This document shows, in pieces, positions 12,101-19,499 of a stretch of DNA of 64,000 bases. The DNA comes from Muricea muricata (taxonomy: Eukaryota; Cnidaria; Anthozoa; Malacalcyonacea; Plexauridae): contig OY979723.1 of NCBI GenBank assembly GCA_963855995.1, positions 1,741,001-1,805,000 on the forward strand, given 5' to 3'. Each line of letters begins with the position of its first letter. Within the stretch, counting starts at the first letter, position 1. The notes under the pieces are model-generated. The model did no database searches and was not told the DNA's origin. It worked only from the letters and a program-made list of their open reading frames with translations. The translations under genes and the position numbers were made by a program.

Positions 12101-15100
12101 ATTGGATCGCCACCAATCCCACTCTGCCCCATATAACAATTGGTAGAGTGGCGGTCTAGAAACCTTAGGATGCGAGTTCAACGAATTTTTCGTATCCACG
12201 CTTGAATGCTTCCATGTTTGCCCAATTCGGCACAACATCGTTGCGGAAACAAAATTTGCTTCCGTGCAACCCAAAATGTTTCCGAACAAATCGAAAAATA
12301 TTTCGGGAGCACAAAATTTAAAATACAGACGGGTACCTTTTTGGTCAAAGTTTGGGTCACCGACTCCAATTCTTCGTCGCCATGACAACCAAGTGCTGAC
12401 GTCATCGTTTTGTAATCTCGACCGGACATGACGATTCCCTTTCCGTCGTGCAACGGGCGCAACTTCTTCATTACACCCAACTCCTGTTCCGTGAAATGAT
12501 TCGAGTTCGGCGATCTTTCAGGGTCAAAGAAACGCTTTAGTATCGCGTGCCGAAGATCTGAAAGCCCCTAGAAAAATATGTGAATACTATAAGATTTCGC
12601 CATATTGCCACTCGAGAGCAGAAGACATATAACCTTTCGAAACGTTACCTCCTCAATAAACTAACCTTTCGAAACGTTACCTCCTCAATAAACTAACCTT
12701 TCCCGTAACGGCGCTGGTTAGATAAACGGTTGAACATACATTGGGTCGATTTTCAACAATCTTCTCCAACTTTTCAATGCGAGCTTTTATCCATACATTC
12801 GACTGCAGTTCCCTGTTGGTACATCAGATAAGAAATACCATTGAAATCATTTGGTCTTCTTCATTTCAGAGCATTCACAATCTATATGACTGTTTCATTG
12901 TAAAATACCGGTGCTGCTTACACTAGTTCAGATACAGACCATGGCAGCTTATTGTACAATACTACCTACACTGGACCACCACGTTTGAGATATCTTTTTC
13001 AGGAAGTTCAGACACAAAACACGACAGCTTATTATAGAATACTATCTACACTGGACCATCACGTTTGAGATATCTTTTTCAGGTAGTTCAGACACAAACC
13101 ACGACAGCTTATTGTAGAATACTACCAACACTGGACCACCACGTTTGAGATATCTTTTTCAGGAAGTTCAGACACAAACCACCACAGCTTATTTTGGAAT
13201 ACTACCTACACTGGACAACCACGTTTGAGATGTCTTTTTCAGGTAGTTCAGACACAAACCACGACAGCTTATTATAGAACACTACCTACACAAGACCACC
13301 ACGTTTAAGATATCCTTTTCCAGGTTGTTCAGAACTGGACAATTACACTGCATGCAAATCACGACCAACAAAGCCTAGTGATATTTCAAAAGAAACAAAC
13401 CTCAACGATACGATCTCTTCGTTAATTTCTTTGAGAACTCCCTCTTCCATCTTCTTAATCTCGTCCAGAAGATTTTCGCATGGGTCTTCGGAAACCTCGC
13501 AGTTACTGGCCGCTAGGATTATCTCTGCACTGGGACACTGAAGACAGAGAAAGACATAGGATCTACCTTTAAAGGGCGATGGCAACAAAAAAAACTGTTT
13601 GCTAATGTGAAAGAGCTTTTGAAATAACTACCAAAGCCAGTTATGTCTTTCTCATATCTTACTTTATCCTTGAGATATTCGGAGTGAAACATGCGACATA
13701 AAGCCTGGGCTACATGTAAATGTTACTTTTGCATATGTTAGTTAGCTTCACTGCTAGCTCCCTGTGTGCAGGTGGATTTTACTGAGTTTTGTACGTCATG
13801 CAAGCTTTTCTCTCACATTAAACATGTTTGATACACAAGAAAAGGTTGCATGAGGTAATTAACTCAGTAAAATTAATCCTGACTAACGTCACACTGCGTC
13901 ACACTGAAGTGCCTTTGTTCCGAACGTCAAACTTTGCTTACGTATATCGGTTCTGTTCAAGGTATTGAAAGATCACACGCCAGTTTTTCTGCGCATAAAG
14001 CCGACTTTTTTGTAATGGATAGCCTGTCTCATCTGCCATTGCTTTAAGCAAGGAAGAGTTTATAAACTAATCACGGCCATCTGAAAATCAACCTTTTTAT
14101 TTTCCACATAATTTTTATCATCGTTTTAGTTTAGTTAGGGCGAGGTTGAGATGTTACCGTGTCAAAATAATTGTAAATAATAATAGTAAATAATTGTAAA
14201 TAACTCCGTGGGGAAGTGATGATGATGTCTGTCTTACAAGGTTGTCCTACACCGAACTTTCTTACGGGGCTTCGGCGGTGTATTGGTCAGACTACTCGCC
14301 TTCACCTCTGAGTTTTCGAGTTTGATCCCCATCTTAATATGGACTTGAACCCAGTCTTCATGTGAAATGAGTACAGTCAACGCTCTGCCGAAAATCGTGG
14401 GTTTTCTCCGGGGACTCCGGTTTCCTAATTCACCTTCAAGAAGCACTGTATCATCGATTTACACAGGAAAATGCAGCACGCGAGTTGCAGCATACCTGCA
14501 GACAATTTATAACAAGTCTGCTCAAAAGCTGTTGAAAGTTGTTTTCGCACTGCGTGTTCCAAGTTGTTGGAAAAAGTTTGGAGCAAGCTGTTAAAGTGGC
14601 TATGAAACAAAATTTTGTCCAACTATTTATGGATTGCATTGCAAAGATCGCTTAAAATCACAGGGTAACATCTTTTATAGAATTCCTCTTATTCTTTTTC
14701 TTCTTGATATATTCAACTTTATTGGATATGCAAATTGCACAACTTATGACATCACAGTGCATAATAACTTTTCAAAAATATCAGTAATTTGCAATGTGAT
14801 CAATATATTCCGTACAAAAGTGCATGCACTAAGCGATCAATCGTAGACTGCATATACTTACAGCACAGTTTTAGCTGTTCCTCGTTGTCATATGCCACAA
14901 AATTAGCAATCTCAGATACTCATTATGCACAGTGATGTCATAAGTTGTGTAATTTACATATTGAATAAAGTTAAATATCTCGAGAATGAAGAAAGATAGA
15001 GAAATTGTACCATTGTCATCTTAAGGGATCGTTACAGCGCAATCAATAAATAGTTGCACAAAATTTCGTGTCACAGACACTTTAACAACTTGTGAGAAGC

Positions 15101-16267
15101 TTGATGGGACTATCAGAGTATATTGTTACAAGGTTGCTCCAACGAGACTGTGATAGAGTCACAATATGACAATATTGTTACAGGGCGACTTGTGTTGTCA
15201 ACTTTGTGACCATCTTGTTACAAGAGGTCTGTATCAGAGTTGTTTGAGACAACCTTGTAACAAGTCTAATATTATCCATAATATACAGCTCAAGATAAGA
15301 CTACAAAAAAAAAAACAAATTCCGAAAATAGACATCTTGCATTCTCGATATTCAAGAAAAAAACAAGAAAATGACGGAGTTGGTTAATATATTTCATGTT
15401 TATTCCAAAGAGCTTGTCTACCTTAGCTTGAATAGTTTGAACCCACTGCGGCACAAGTCCGGCATCTCTTGGATTGCGAACGTTGAAAATCAACACAAAC
15501 AATGCTGTCTCGGGAATACACAGTTGTTGAATGGTCCACAAAGCCTAAGGAGAAACCGTCACAATGTTTATTGGCATCATAAACCTGAATCAATCAGTAG
15601 TTAATGCCATAATAATAAGGTTTATCATTCAATACCTCATGCCCACAAGTGTCCCAGACTTTTACACTGCCATCCAGGTCATCCTCTGTTAGATTGTCGT
15701 TAAAATATTCCCGACACTCTTTGGCAACTAAAAAAGAGACATTTGGTCAGTTCATAGATATTAGAAAAAGGGATGGATTGGCAACTCTTTTGTTATCTAT
15801 ATTTTATCTTCAGTTGAGAACACCGGAAGCAAACATTGCCCAACTTGTATGGTAATTATGCTCATGAACTCAATTTCGTTTATGCGCATAATTACCATAG
15901 CGAGTTGTGCAATGTTTGTTTCCAGTTTATTCAAAATAGCTGAACCGAAGATCATGTATAGTATTGAATAGCGTTGCCAATCCATTCCCCTTTTCTAATA
16001 TCTATGGTCAGTCAATCTGTTGGTCATATGTCATAAGTATCTCTCTTAATTACCACTGCCTAGACAAAAAGCTATTGCCCAAAACTCACCAGGACTTTCA
16101 TTACTGAACGGCCTCCAATCCTCGACCAGTAACGAACAGCCAGGGCCATCGGTGACTTGAGGGTTGGGAGATTTCAAACATTGATACAAGCTGGTCTTTC
16201 CGCTTCCTTTACTGCCTACAAATACGACATGGCCACGTCTAATCTGTGGTGCTTTATCTGTGCCCAT
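5427..16267 (-). CDS. Roco-family protein: Roc GTPase, COR, TIR-like module, CAAX box (14 exons)
   Basis: Spliced model: 16267-16090, 15727-15636, 15544-15422, 13537-13401, 12812-12698, 12567-12337, 11549-11277, 10731-10546, 9741-9397, 8986-8872, 8554-8489, 8354-8223, 8028-7851, 6135-5427. All introns are GT-AG and all phases agree, giving 959 aa. Residues 1-215 are a Roc GTPase domain: P-loop GSKGSGKT at 18-25, DTCG at 85-88, TSAVTG at 209-214; the G4 motif is SNCE (142-145). Residues 293 to about 600 fit COR, with YHLPLFLKLP near its centre. Residues about 665-794 resemble a TIR fold (VCINH, a helix ending SGF, VIILLTKSY). An acidic/polar linker and an alanine-rich segment (about 874-930) follow, and the protein ends in CVIL. 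Roc-COR proteins are GTP-switched dimers; a TIR module suggests innate-immune or NAD-linked signalling, and CVIL predicts geranylgeranyl anchoring to membrane. Function is inferred. An in-frame TGA three codons before the ATG supports the start. Exon 12 is the least certain. Confidence 0.8.
6480..7010. repeat. Degenerate AACTCTCG-rich tandem repeat
   Basis: In the last intron of the Roco-like gene, words such as CAACTCTCG, AACTCTCGCTTCTC and GAGAACTCTC recur at irregular 35-60 bp intervals. No coding content. Confidence 0.7.
7490..7810. repeat. 80-bp minisatellite, about four copies
   Basis: The word ACGACAGCTT or a one-base variant recurs at 7611, 7691 and 7771, an exact 80-bp period. Each unit contains CACGTTTGAGATATCTTTTTCAG. 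The array begins about 40 bp after the exon 13 donor in the direction of transcription. The same family fills an intron at 12920-13340. Confidence 0.92.
7851..8028 (-). CDS. Exon 13 of the Roco-like gene: TIR-like N-terminal half
   Basis: Acceptor TTGTCTTCCAG, donor GTAAGT. Encodes SSVCINHEESHKEEAQVLGT, then NLEKSGFIVHLQ and CSAVIILLTK. The order strand, helix with GF turn, strand, then a 'VIxLLS'-like strand is that of a TIR domain. Exits in phase 2; the split serine codon is completed by exon 14. Confidence 0.75.
8223..8354 (-). CDS. Exon 12 of the Roco-like gene (uncertain boundaries)
   Basis: Open without stops over 132 nt, phase 1 at both ends, donor GTGAAA. The acceptor (GTTGAGAG) has no good pyrimidine tract, so either the left boundary or the exon itself is doubtful. 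Skipping it would keep the frame. It encodes a polar linker ending TIWSFQG before the TIR-like module. Confidence 0.45.
8489..8554 (-). CDS. Exon 11 of the Roco-like gene (66 nt)
   Basis: A very good polypyrimidine tract, TTTTTTTCTGTTTTAG, precedes it; the donor is GTTGAC. Phase 1 at both ends. Encodes FQKKEEIFVPVDLLSWMKNL. Short but phase-compatible with both neighbours. Confidence 0.6.
8660..8850. repeat. About 115-bp repeat, two copies, inverted relative to 9830-10520
   Basis: Units contain GTTCTTCCTAGAGGTCCAGT and GATCCAATGTTACTACA, the reverse complement of the array at 9830-10520. The pair starts about 20 bp into the intron after the exon 10 donor. Confidence 0.88.
8872..8986 (-). CDS. 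Exon 10 of the Roco-like gene
   Basis: Acceptor TAATTGTAG, strong donor GTAAGT. Encodes FGSPSTVNDFSRSVYHLLTD and then FIEKTENCEKNVWLIPPI. Phase 0 in, phase 1 out. It completes the region after COR; no motif by itself. Confidence 0.7.
9042..9192. repeat. Foldback element with 51-bp arms and a CTGATGA-containing loop
   Basis: The left arm 9042-9092 and right arm 9142-9192 are complementary with only a few mismatches (shared core TTTATTATCGCAAAG). On the minus strand the 49-nt loop reads CTGATGAAGATCC, eight bases, then GGATCAAAAG. A CUGAUGA box followed by a short GATCC/GGATC stem recalls hammerhead ribozymes, but the expected GAAA box is altered. Confidence 0.75.
9397..9741 (-). CDS. Exon 9 of the Roco-like gene: COR C-terminal half
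   Basis: Acceptor CTTTTTCAG, donor GTGAGT. Residues 446-560 have the HWRTGLVFRLG strand seen in the second COR lobe, then CRLLQMIARC and a helix ending LYYR. 115 codons, phase 0 at both ends. Confidence 0.87.
9830..10520. repeat. About 115-bp tandem repeat, about six copies
   Basis: Units run from AGGTTTCCTCCTGTAGTAAC through CTGGATCAATAAGAGATGAT and CCTCTAGGAAGAACAGTTTA to AGTTAGTTTAG. The array fills most of the intron between exons 8 and 9 and starts about 25 bp after the exon 8 donor. Confidence 0.92.
10546..10731 (-). CDS. Exon 8 of the Roco-like gene: COR
   Basis: Acceptor TTGTTTTACAG, donor GTAAGT. Residues 384-445 include LLPFLLKLGVIVDG and YHLPLFLKLPNDPP, matching the COR pattern of a helix, a short hairpin and a strand ending in 'P-x-L-P'. 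Confidence 0.87.
10803..11240. repeat. 92-bp tandem repeat interrupted by a TTAA element
   Basis: TCTGCATGATCTA-type starts lie at 10803, 11092 and 11184. The last two are 92 bp apart; the first interval is 289 bp because a transposon sits inside that copy. Each unit contains CTCAGCAATGAGTTC and ATAGCTCGCATTCAAGAGCA. Confidence 0.92.
10861..11061. mobile_element. TTAA-flanked MITE inserted in a tandem repeat copy
   Basis: The ends are AGGCCTGTTCAAACGAAGCC and its inverted counterpart GGCTTCGTTTGAACAGACC, with TTAA at 10861-10864 and 11058-11061. The interior is a chain of ACATGTTGG/CCAACATTG palindromes. The neighbouring repeat unit has ACTTTAAGATAGC uninterrupted, the empty site. The extra length of the interrupted copy (197 bp) equals the 193-bp element plus one 4-bp target duplication. 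Confidence 0.95.
11277..11549 (-). CDS. Exon 7 of the Roco-like gene: start of COR
   Basis: Acceptor TATTTCAG, donor GTAGGC. Residues 293-383 begin GVLSRVNIPGTLDDPEDTLI followed by ITDPCCFANA, which resembles the COR winged-helix start (a GxL turn, then 'dPxWL'-type strand). Ends ESFLPLCWQ. Confidence 0.85.
11600..11890. repeat. Degenerate CTTGTTGCAACTTG repeat
   Basis: Irregular copies of CTTGTTGCAACTTGTCA and CAAGTTGAAACAAACTTGTC, part of the dispersed CAACTTG family, in the intron between exons 6 and 7. Confidence 0.8.
12120..12182 (+). repeat. Possible tRNA-derived SINE head
   Basis: ATTGGTAGAGTGGCGG resembles a pol III A box with D-arm, followed by TCTAGAAACC and then GATGCGAGTTCAACGA where a B box would lie. 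Spacing fits a tRNA, but the B box is imperfect and no complete cloverleaf is drawn. Probably a SINE relic, not a functional tRNA. Confidence 0.3.
12337..12567 (-). CDS. Exon 6 of the Roco-like gene: Roc to COR linker
   Basis: Acceptor TTTTTCTAG, donor GTACCC. Residues 216-292 begin GLSDLRHAILKRF, the last Roc helix, then a charged linker. 77 codons, phase 0 at both ends. The frame stays open for about 50 codons past the donor, but the donor is needed for the phase of exon 7. Confidence 0.82.
12631..12702. repeat. 32-bp tandem unit covering the exon 5 splice donor
   Basis: AACCTTTCGAAACGTTACCT begins at 12631 and 12663, and AACCTTTC again at 12695, an exact 32-bp period. On the minus strand the unit carries AAAG|GTTAGT, so the authentic donor is repeated 32 nt downstream. 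Use of the second donor would add 32 nt and bring in an in-frame TAA. Confidence 0.92.
12698..12812 (-). CDS. Exon 5 of the Roco-like gene: G5 motif
   Basis: Entry phase 2 completes AGG (Arg 177). Ends with CSTVYLTSAVTGK, the G5 strand and SA motif of the Roc domain. Its donor GTTAGT lies inside a 32-bp tandem unit, so a second copy of the donor lies 32 nt into the intron. Confidence 0.88.
12920..13340. repeat. 80-bp minisatellite, about five copies
   Basis: ACGACAGCTT-type words at 13021, 13101, 13181 and 13261 give an 80-bp period. Same family and same orientation as 7490-7810. It starts about 60 bp after the exon 4 donor. Confidence 0.93.
13401..13537 (-). CDS. Exon 4 of the Roco-like gene: altered G4 motif
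   Basis: Acceptor TGTCTTCAG, donor GTTTGT. Encodes residues 132-176. AEIILAASNCEV occupies the place of the usual V-G-(N/T)-(K/H)-x-D strand, so the base-specifying lysine and aspartate are not conserved. An acidic helix rich in E and K follows. Confidence 0.87.
13938..14066 (-). other. Orphan exon-like open frame (42 codons)
   Basis: Between exons 3 and 4 of the Roco-like gene. It encodes FINSSLLKAMADETGYPLQK followed by SRLYAQKNWRVIFQYLEQ, which looks protein-like, and GTAAGC overlaps its stop as a possible donor. Its phases do not fit between exons 3 and 4, so it is not in the model. It may be a remnant of another gene or a transposon. Confidence 0.3.
14240..14450 (-). repeat. Dispersed repeat with GTGGGTTTTCTCCGGG core
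   Basis: GTGGGTTTTCTCCGGGGACT at 14396 recurs with small changes at about 46280 and 59197. The flanking words CAACGCTC(T/C)(G/C)CC also recur at 59180. A dispersed, probably retroposed family; orientation not established. Confidence 0.5.
14591..15085. mobile_element. TTAA-flanked foldback element, 495 bp
   Basis: TTAAAGTGGCTATGAAACAA at the left opposes GTGTCACAGACACTTTAA at the right. The complementarity continues inward (CAACTATTTATGGATTGC) and reappears deeper inside (GCACAACTTATGACATCAC). It lies in the intron between exons 3 and 4. Non-coding. Confidence 0.8.
15100..15265. repeat. TTGTTACAAG-type degenerate repeat
   Basis: Words such as TTGTTACAAGG, CAACGAGACTGTGATAGAGT and CCTTGTAACAAGTCT recur, belonging to the CAACTTG-like dispersed family. 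Confidence 0.6.
15422..15544 (-). CDS. Exon 3 of the Roco-like gene
   Basis: Acceptor TCTCCTTAG, donor GTAGAC. Encodes residues 91-131, with ALFVLIFNVRNP, the hydrophobic strand after switch II in Roc domains, then a helix ending WVQTIQAK. 41 codons, phase 0 at both ends. Confidence 0.88.
15636..15727 (-). CDS. Exon 2 of the Roco-like gene: G3 motif
   Basis: Acceptor TTTTTTAG, donor GTATTG. Encodes residues 60-90 ending VWDTCGHE, the Walker B / G3 switch II motif of Ras-like GTPases (DxxG). Confidence 0.9.
15752..16007. repeat. Foldback element in intron 1 of the Roco-like gene
   Basis: CATAGATATTAGAAAAAGGG pairs with CCCCTTTTCTAATATCTATG. Inner segments AAACATTGCCCAACTTG and TGGTAATTATGC pair with GCATAATTACCAT and CAATGTTTG. 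A partial copy of one end lies at 8090-8140, in the intron between exons 12 and 13. Confidence 0.85.
16090..16267 (-). CDS. Exon 1 of the Roco-like gene: P-loop
   Basis: Encodes residues 1-59 and one base of codon 60. The P-loop GSKGSGKTS is preceded by a hydrophobic strand, HVVFV. It ends at a strong donor, GTGAGT (plus strand 16084-16089), in phase 1. Confidence 0.9.
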
Positions 16268-17925
16268 AACACCTCACACAAAACTCTCGATGATTTGCAA
16301 GCGACTTTTAGGTTCACTTTAATCTATCACAAACTTACGTAGAGTACATCGATGCCTGACTACATGATTGAAATTGTGTTGAAGTTTGTTTTAATTTGTT
16401 TCATTAAATTCCACAAATTCTCTGCTAAAATCAGGTGAAGTTATCCATTCTGTTGGACTGATGGTAATATCAATGGCAACAAATTCCACGTTCTATCGTT
16501 CAACGCAATGACTTAATTCAACCATGAAACTCTTTGTTCTCTTTCTGAAATAAAATAAAACTCGAGTCAATAGAGAAGAAATTTATTATTTAGAATTAAT
16601 AAAGAGTAATTGTTAGCTATTAAATTCAGCCTTCAAAGTTTGCAAGGATGATGATATAGTGTTGTTTAATGGTTTAAAATCATAAAAACAGGTCTGGATG
16701 TCTTTCTGGATTCATAGCTGTTTTCGACTTCAAACCAGAAATGCAGATCCTGTGCCTGCCATATCTTGACAACTGCTTGTTAGATTTCTGGGCTGTATAA
16801 AGTTAATGTATTTGCCTTAATTTACTTAATCAGACACCCCACGATGCCAAAATTGATGAAAATTCATGAGAAATGTCTAGCACAGATATCCTGTCTGAGG
16901 TGACCATCAGCTGGCACATAATGCTCAAACTGTCTCCCAAGAACATTGCCATCAACTGTGATAAAATATTTTCAAGGCTATAAACATGCCTTGTGATACA
17001 GTGCAACATCTATACTAGCTGTGCAACGCTGGATGAACAACAGCATTCAAGACACTGGCATCTGCTAAAACCAGCTTTAAACAGTTGTCGACAAGATCTT
17101 AGGGGCACAATTAAGCTACACGACATAGCAATTTCATGCACAAAATATCTTGCCCTTCAGAACATTTGACTGACACTTCCTCTCGTAAAATAAGCCTTTC
17201 CATAAACGATAACATGGTCTAATAGAATTAAAAATGAAATCTAAAACATTTATGTCTTCCCCCAAAAAGTTGTACATTTCAAAACTACAAAATCAAAAGA
17301 TTATGGATTTACGGTACATCCTGGCCTTTTAACCGCTGGCGAAATGTTTATAAATAATAACTTCAAAATACGACTTTTTTCAAAATTTATTAATTGTAAC
17401 GTTACCCTTCCAAACAACATTGGGAATGGCCGAAATGGCAACATTAAGCTCTTCTCCGAAACGAGAACAAACTTCCAACAAATACATTCGATATGTTACG
17501 ATAAATTTTAATATGCCTTAACGAGCAGGTAGCGAGCTCTCGCTAATATATAACACAGACTTTAAACAATATCCGCTAATCTCCGGAGAACAAACATGGA
17601 AACATTAGAACGAAATTTACAGATCAACTGCCTACCTTAGAGTATCAATTCCGTGTGTTTTGCTCCGTTTAATCTCGCTTCTTGCACGATTTTCTCGCCC
17701 TTAACTCATAACTAATTAATGGTAGAAGTCCCTAACGACAAGAGTGTACACGTACATTACGTTGCTATAGACTTGGGAAGGACACAATAGGAAATTCTAA
17801 AAGCTCTTTTCAAAATTAGCATTTCTGCTTTGTTTGAGCAGCTGCTTTCGTTTAAATTTTCGGGTCGTTTTGCGGGTCAACCGCGAAATCGGGCGATCTT
17901 GGGGGTGGAGGGGAGGGAGGTTGCA
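16268..17925. other. 5' region of the Roco-like gene; no other gene seen
   Basis: AT-rich. On the minus strand, TCTAAG|GTAGGC at about 17633 could be the donor of a non-coding first exon, but no acceptor partner is proven. A promoter is not visible by eye. Confidence 0.4.
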
Positions 17926-17929
17926 CTAT

Positions 17930-18020
17930 TTGTAGGTAGTGGTCTTGAAATACACGTCCTTTGTGGTAGATTCCCACTAGTTTAAACTTCAAGCTGTTGT
18001 TCTCAGTGTAGGTAGTGGTC
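17930..18020. repeat. 78-bp repeat family, one and a fraction copies
   Basis: GGTAGTGGTCTTGAAATACA and CTAGTTTAAACTTCAAGCTG followed by a second GTAGGTAGTGGTCTT. The same unit forms an array at 19500-19765 between the two BTB genes. Confidence 0.85.
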
Positions 18021-18320
18021 TTAAAAAACAAAACCATAAAAATGACATTCAATTTCTGTAAAGTTAAGAGCAGCGACCCCAACGGCCCCTCAAACTCCTA
18101 CTTGGAACTTCTCTAAACTACTCCAAACAGGTTTTGCAATATTCTCTTCCATATTACTTTCGCTTACGAAAGAGAAAGCTAGCTACTTCAGTCGTTTAAT
18201 AAGATCATTTAACTTCTTTTACGAAGCCAAGAATCATCAATCATACATTTCGTAAAATTTGATTGTTTAGAACTATAATTGCGGTGATTCGGCGACAAAG
18301 ATTAACGAAACGCTTTGAGG

Positions 18321-18370
18321 TTTAACGAGATTGTTGACAGCGAGCGAGCAAGTTTATAACGGAAGTTAGC
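18321..18370 (+). pseudogene. Decayed N-terminal coiled-coil sequence in the 5' UTR of the first BTB gene
   Basis: TTTAACGAGATTGTTGACAG aligns with TTTAGCGAGATTGTAGAGAG in the coding N-terminus of the paralogue (about 20045). Here the frame reads FNEIVDSERASL and then TAA, and it is out of frame with the downstream ATG. The first gene therefore appears to have lost the coiled-coil segment that its paralogue keeps. Confidence 0.75.
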
Positions 18371-18402
18371 AAAAACTCGGAGAACGAAAATTATTTACCA
18401 AT

Positions 18403-19284
18403 ATGAACAACGATGATATCATAAATCTGAATGTCGGTGGAACAAAGTTAACTACACTGCGCTCAACGTTATGTCAGGTCGAAGATTCCTTGCTGGCTGC
18501 GATGTTCAGCGGACGATGGGAAGATAACATTAAGCGAGATCAAGATGGCGCCGTCTTCTTCGACTTCAATCCGCAATATTTCGTTTTGATTTTAGACTAT
18601 CTTCGCGAGAAGAAAATTTCAACACTAGAGAATCCTCCACCACTGCCAAGAGTACCTGAAGATCAGGAGGAAAGTTTCTACAGACTTGTGCAGTATCTTG
18701 GTTTGAGCAATGAAATCAGTATGCCCTATGAGAATACCAGAACACCGCAAAGCGAAAGATTCAGTTTGTTAAAGCGCAGCCATGGAACTAGTCTTGAAGA
18801 AGGAAGGAAGGTTGCTGTTTGCGATAAAACAGGACCTGAATATGTTCTGGGAGAAAACGTTTACAATGGAGGAACTGTGAATATGACGCTGGAGTTACAG
18901 TCACATCAAAGCGTGTTTGTTGGTATAACGGAAGGCGATCTCAGGCTATTGTCTCAAAATATGAACGCTTTGTCCACCATAAAAAGAAACCTTTCTTGTC
19001 GATGGCCTGGCTCTTATGGATGGGCATTAAATATCGATCATTATCGTATGACAGTTATCACAGTGTACCAAGACGGGTCGTGTACAACAAACACAAACTC
19101 ACAGAGGTTTGTAAGACTACCGACACCATATACGGTAAAATTAGTCTTGGAATGCGAGAAAGGGAAGCTGTCATCTACCATTGGAACTGAGATATGTAAC
19201 ATTGATATACCGAAGAGAAAAATGTGGAGACTGGCTGTAACTTTGTATGATGAAAATCAGACAATACGCATTATGGATGATTAA
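18403..19284 (+). CDS. KCTD-type BTB protein with SPRY-like C-terminus (paralogue 1)
   Basis: Intronless, 293 aa. Residues about 5-100 are a BTB/T1 domain of the KCTD class: IINLNVGGTKLTTLRSTL, then LLAAMFSGRW and FFDFNPQYF(V)LILDYL. Such domains oligomerise, and in many KCTD proteins recruit cullin-3. The C-terminal half (about 128-293) has the order FVGIT, GSYGWAL, YTVKLVLECEKGKL and MWRLAVTLYDENQTIRI, which resembles a SPRY/B30.2 beta-sandwich; that call is weaker. The start ATG directly precedes the BTB core, and an upstream N-terminal extension is decayed. It lies head-to-tail with its paralogue. Substrate and cellular role are unknown; a cullin-3 adaptor is an inference. Confidence 0.88.
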   Translation: MNNDDIINLNVGGTKLTTLRSTLCQVEDSLLAAMFSGRWEDNIKRDQDGAVFFDFNPQYFVLILDYLREKKISTLENPPPLPRVPEDQEESFYRLVQYLGLSNEISMPYENTRTPQSERFSLLKRSHGTSLEEGRKVAVCDKTGPEYVLGENVYNGGTVNMTLELQSHQSVFVGITEGDLRLLSQNMNALSTIKRNLSCRWPGSYGWALNIDHYRMTVITVYQDGSCTTNTNSQRFVRLPTPYTVKLVLECEKGKLSSTIGTEICNIDIPKRKMWRLAVTLYDENQTIRIMDD

Positions 19285-19455
19285 CAAGCAACAACTCTAT
19301 AGTTTTGGCTCTGGTTACCACAAGTGAATAGAAAGTAAACAACTTGATTAATTCATAAGAATATAAAATATAATCTACAAAAATATATAGTCCACAACAC
19401 GCTAACTTATGTAACTTAGCTTAGTACATTGTTTCACAAAAATTAATCTATATGA

Positions 19456-19461
19456 AATAAA
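19456..19461 (+). terminator. Candidate poly(A) signal for the first BTB gene
   Basis: AATAAA about 170 nt after the stop codon, before the 78-bp repeat array. Confidence 0.5.
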
Positions 19462-19499
19462 CTATGATAGATTTGTGGGGGTTTTTCGAGTTTTTTAAA

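Noticed and set aside
12120-12182. Functional tRNA gene
   Set aside because: A-box-like sequence is present, but the B box is imperfect and an acceptor stem cannot be closed by eye.
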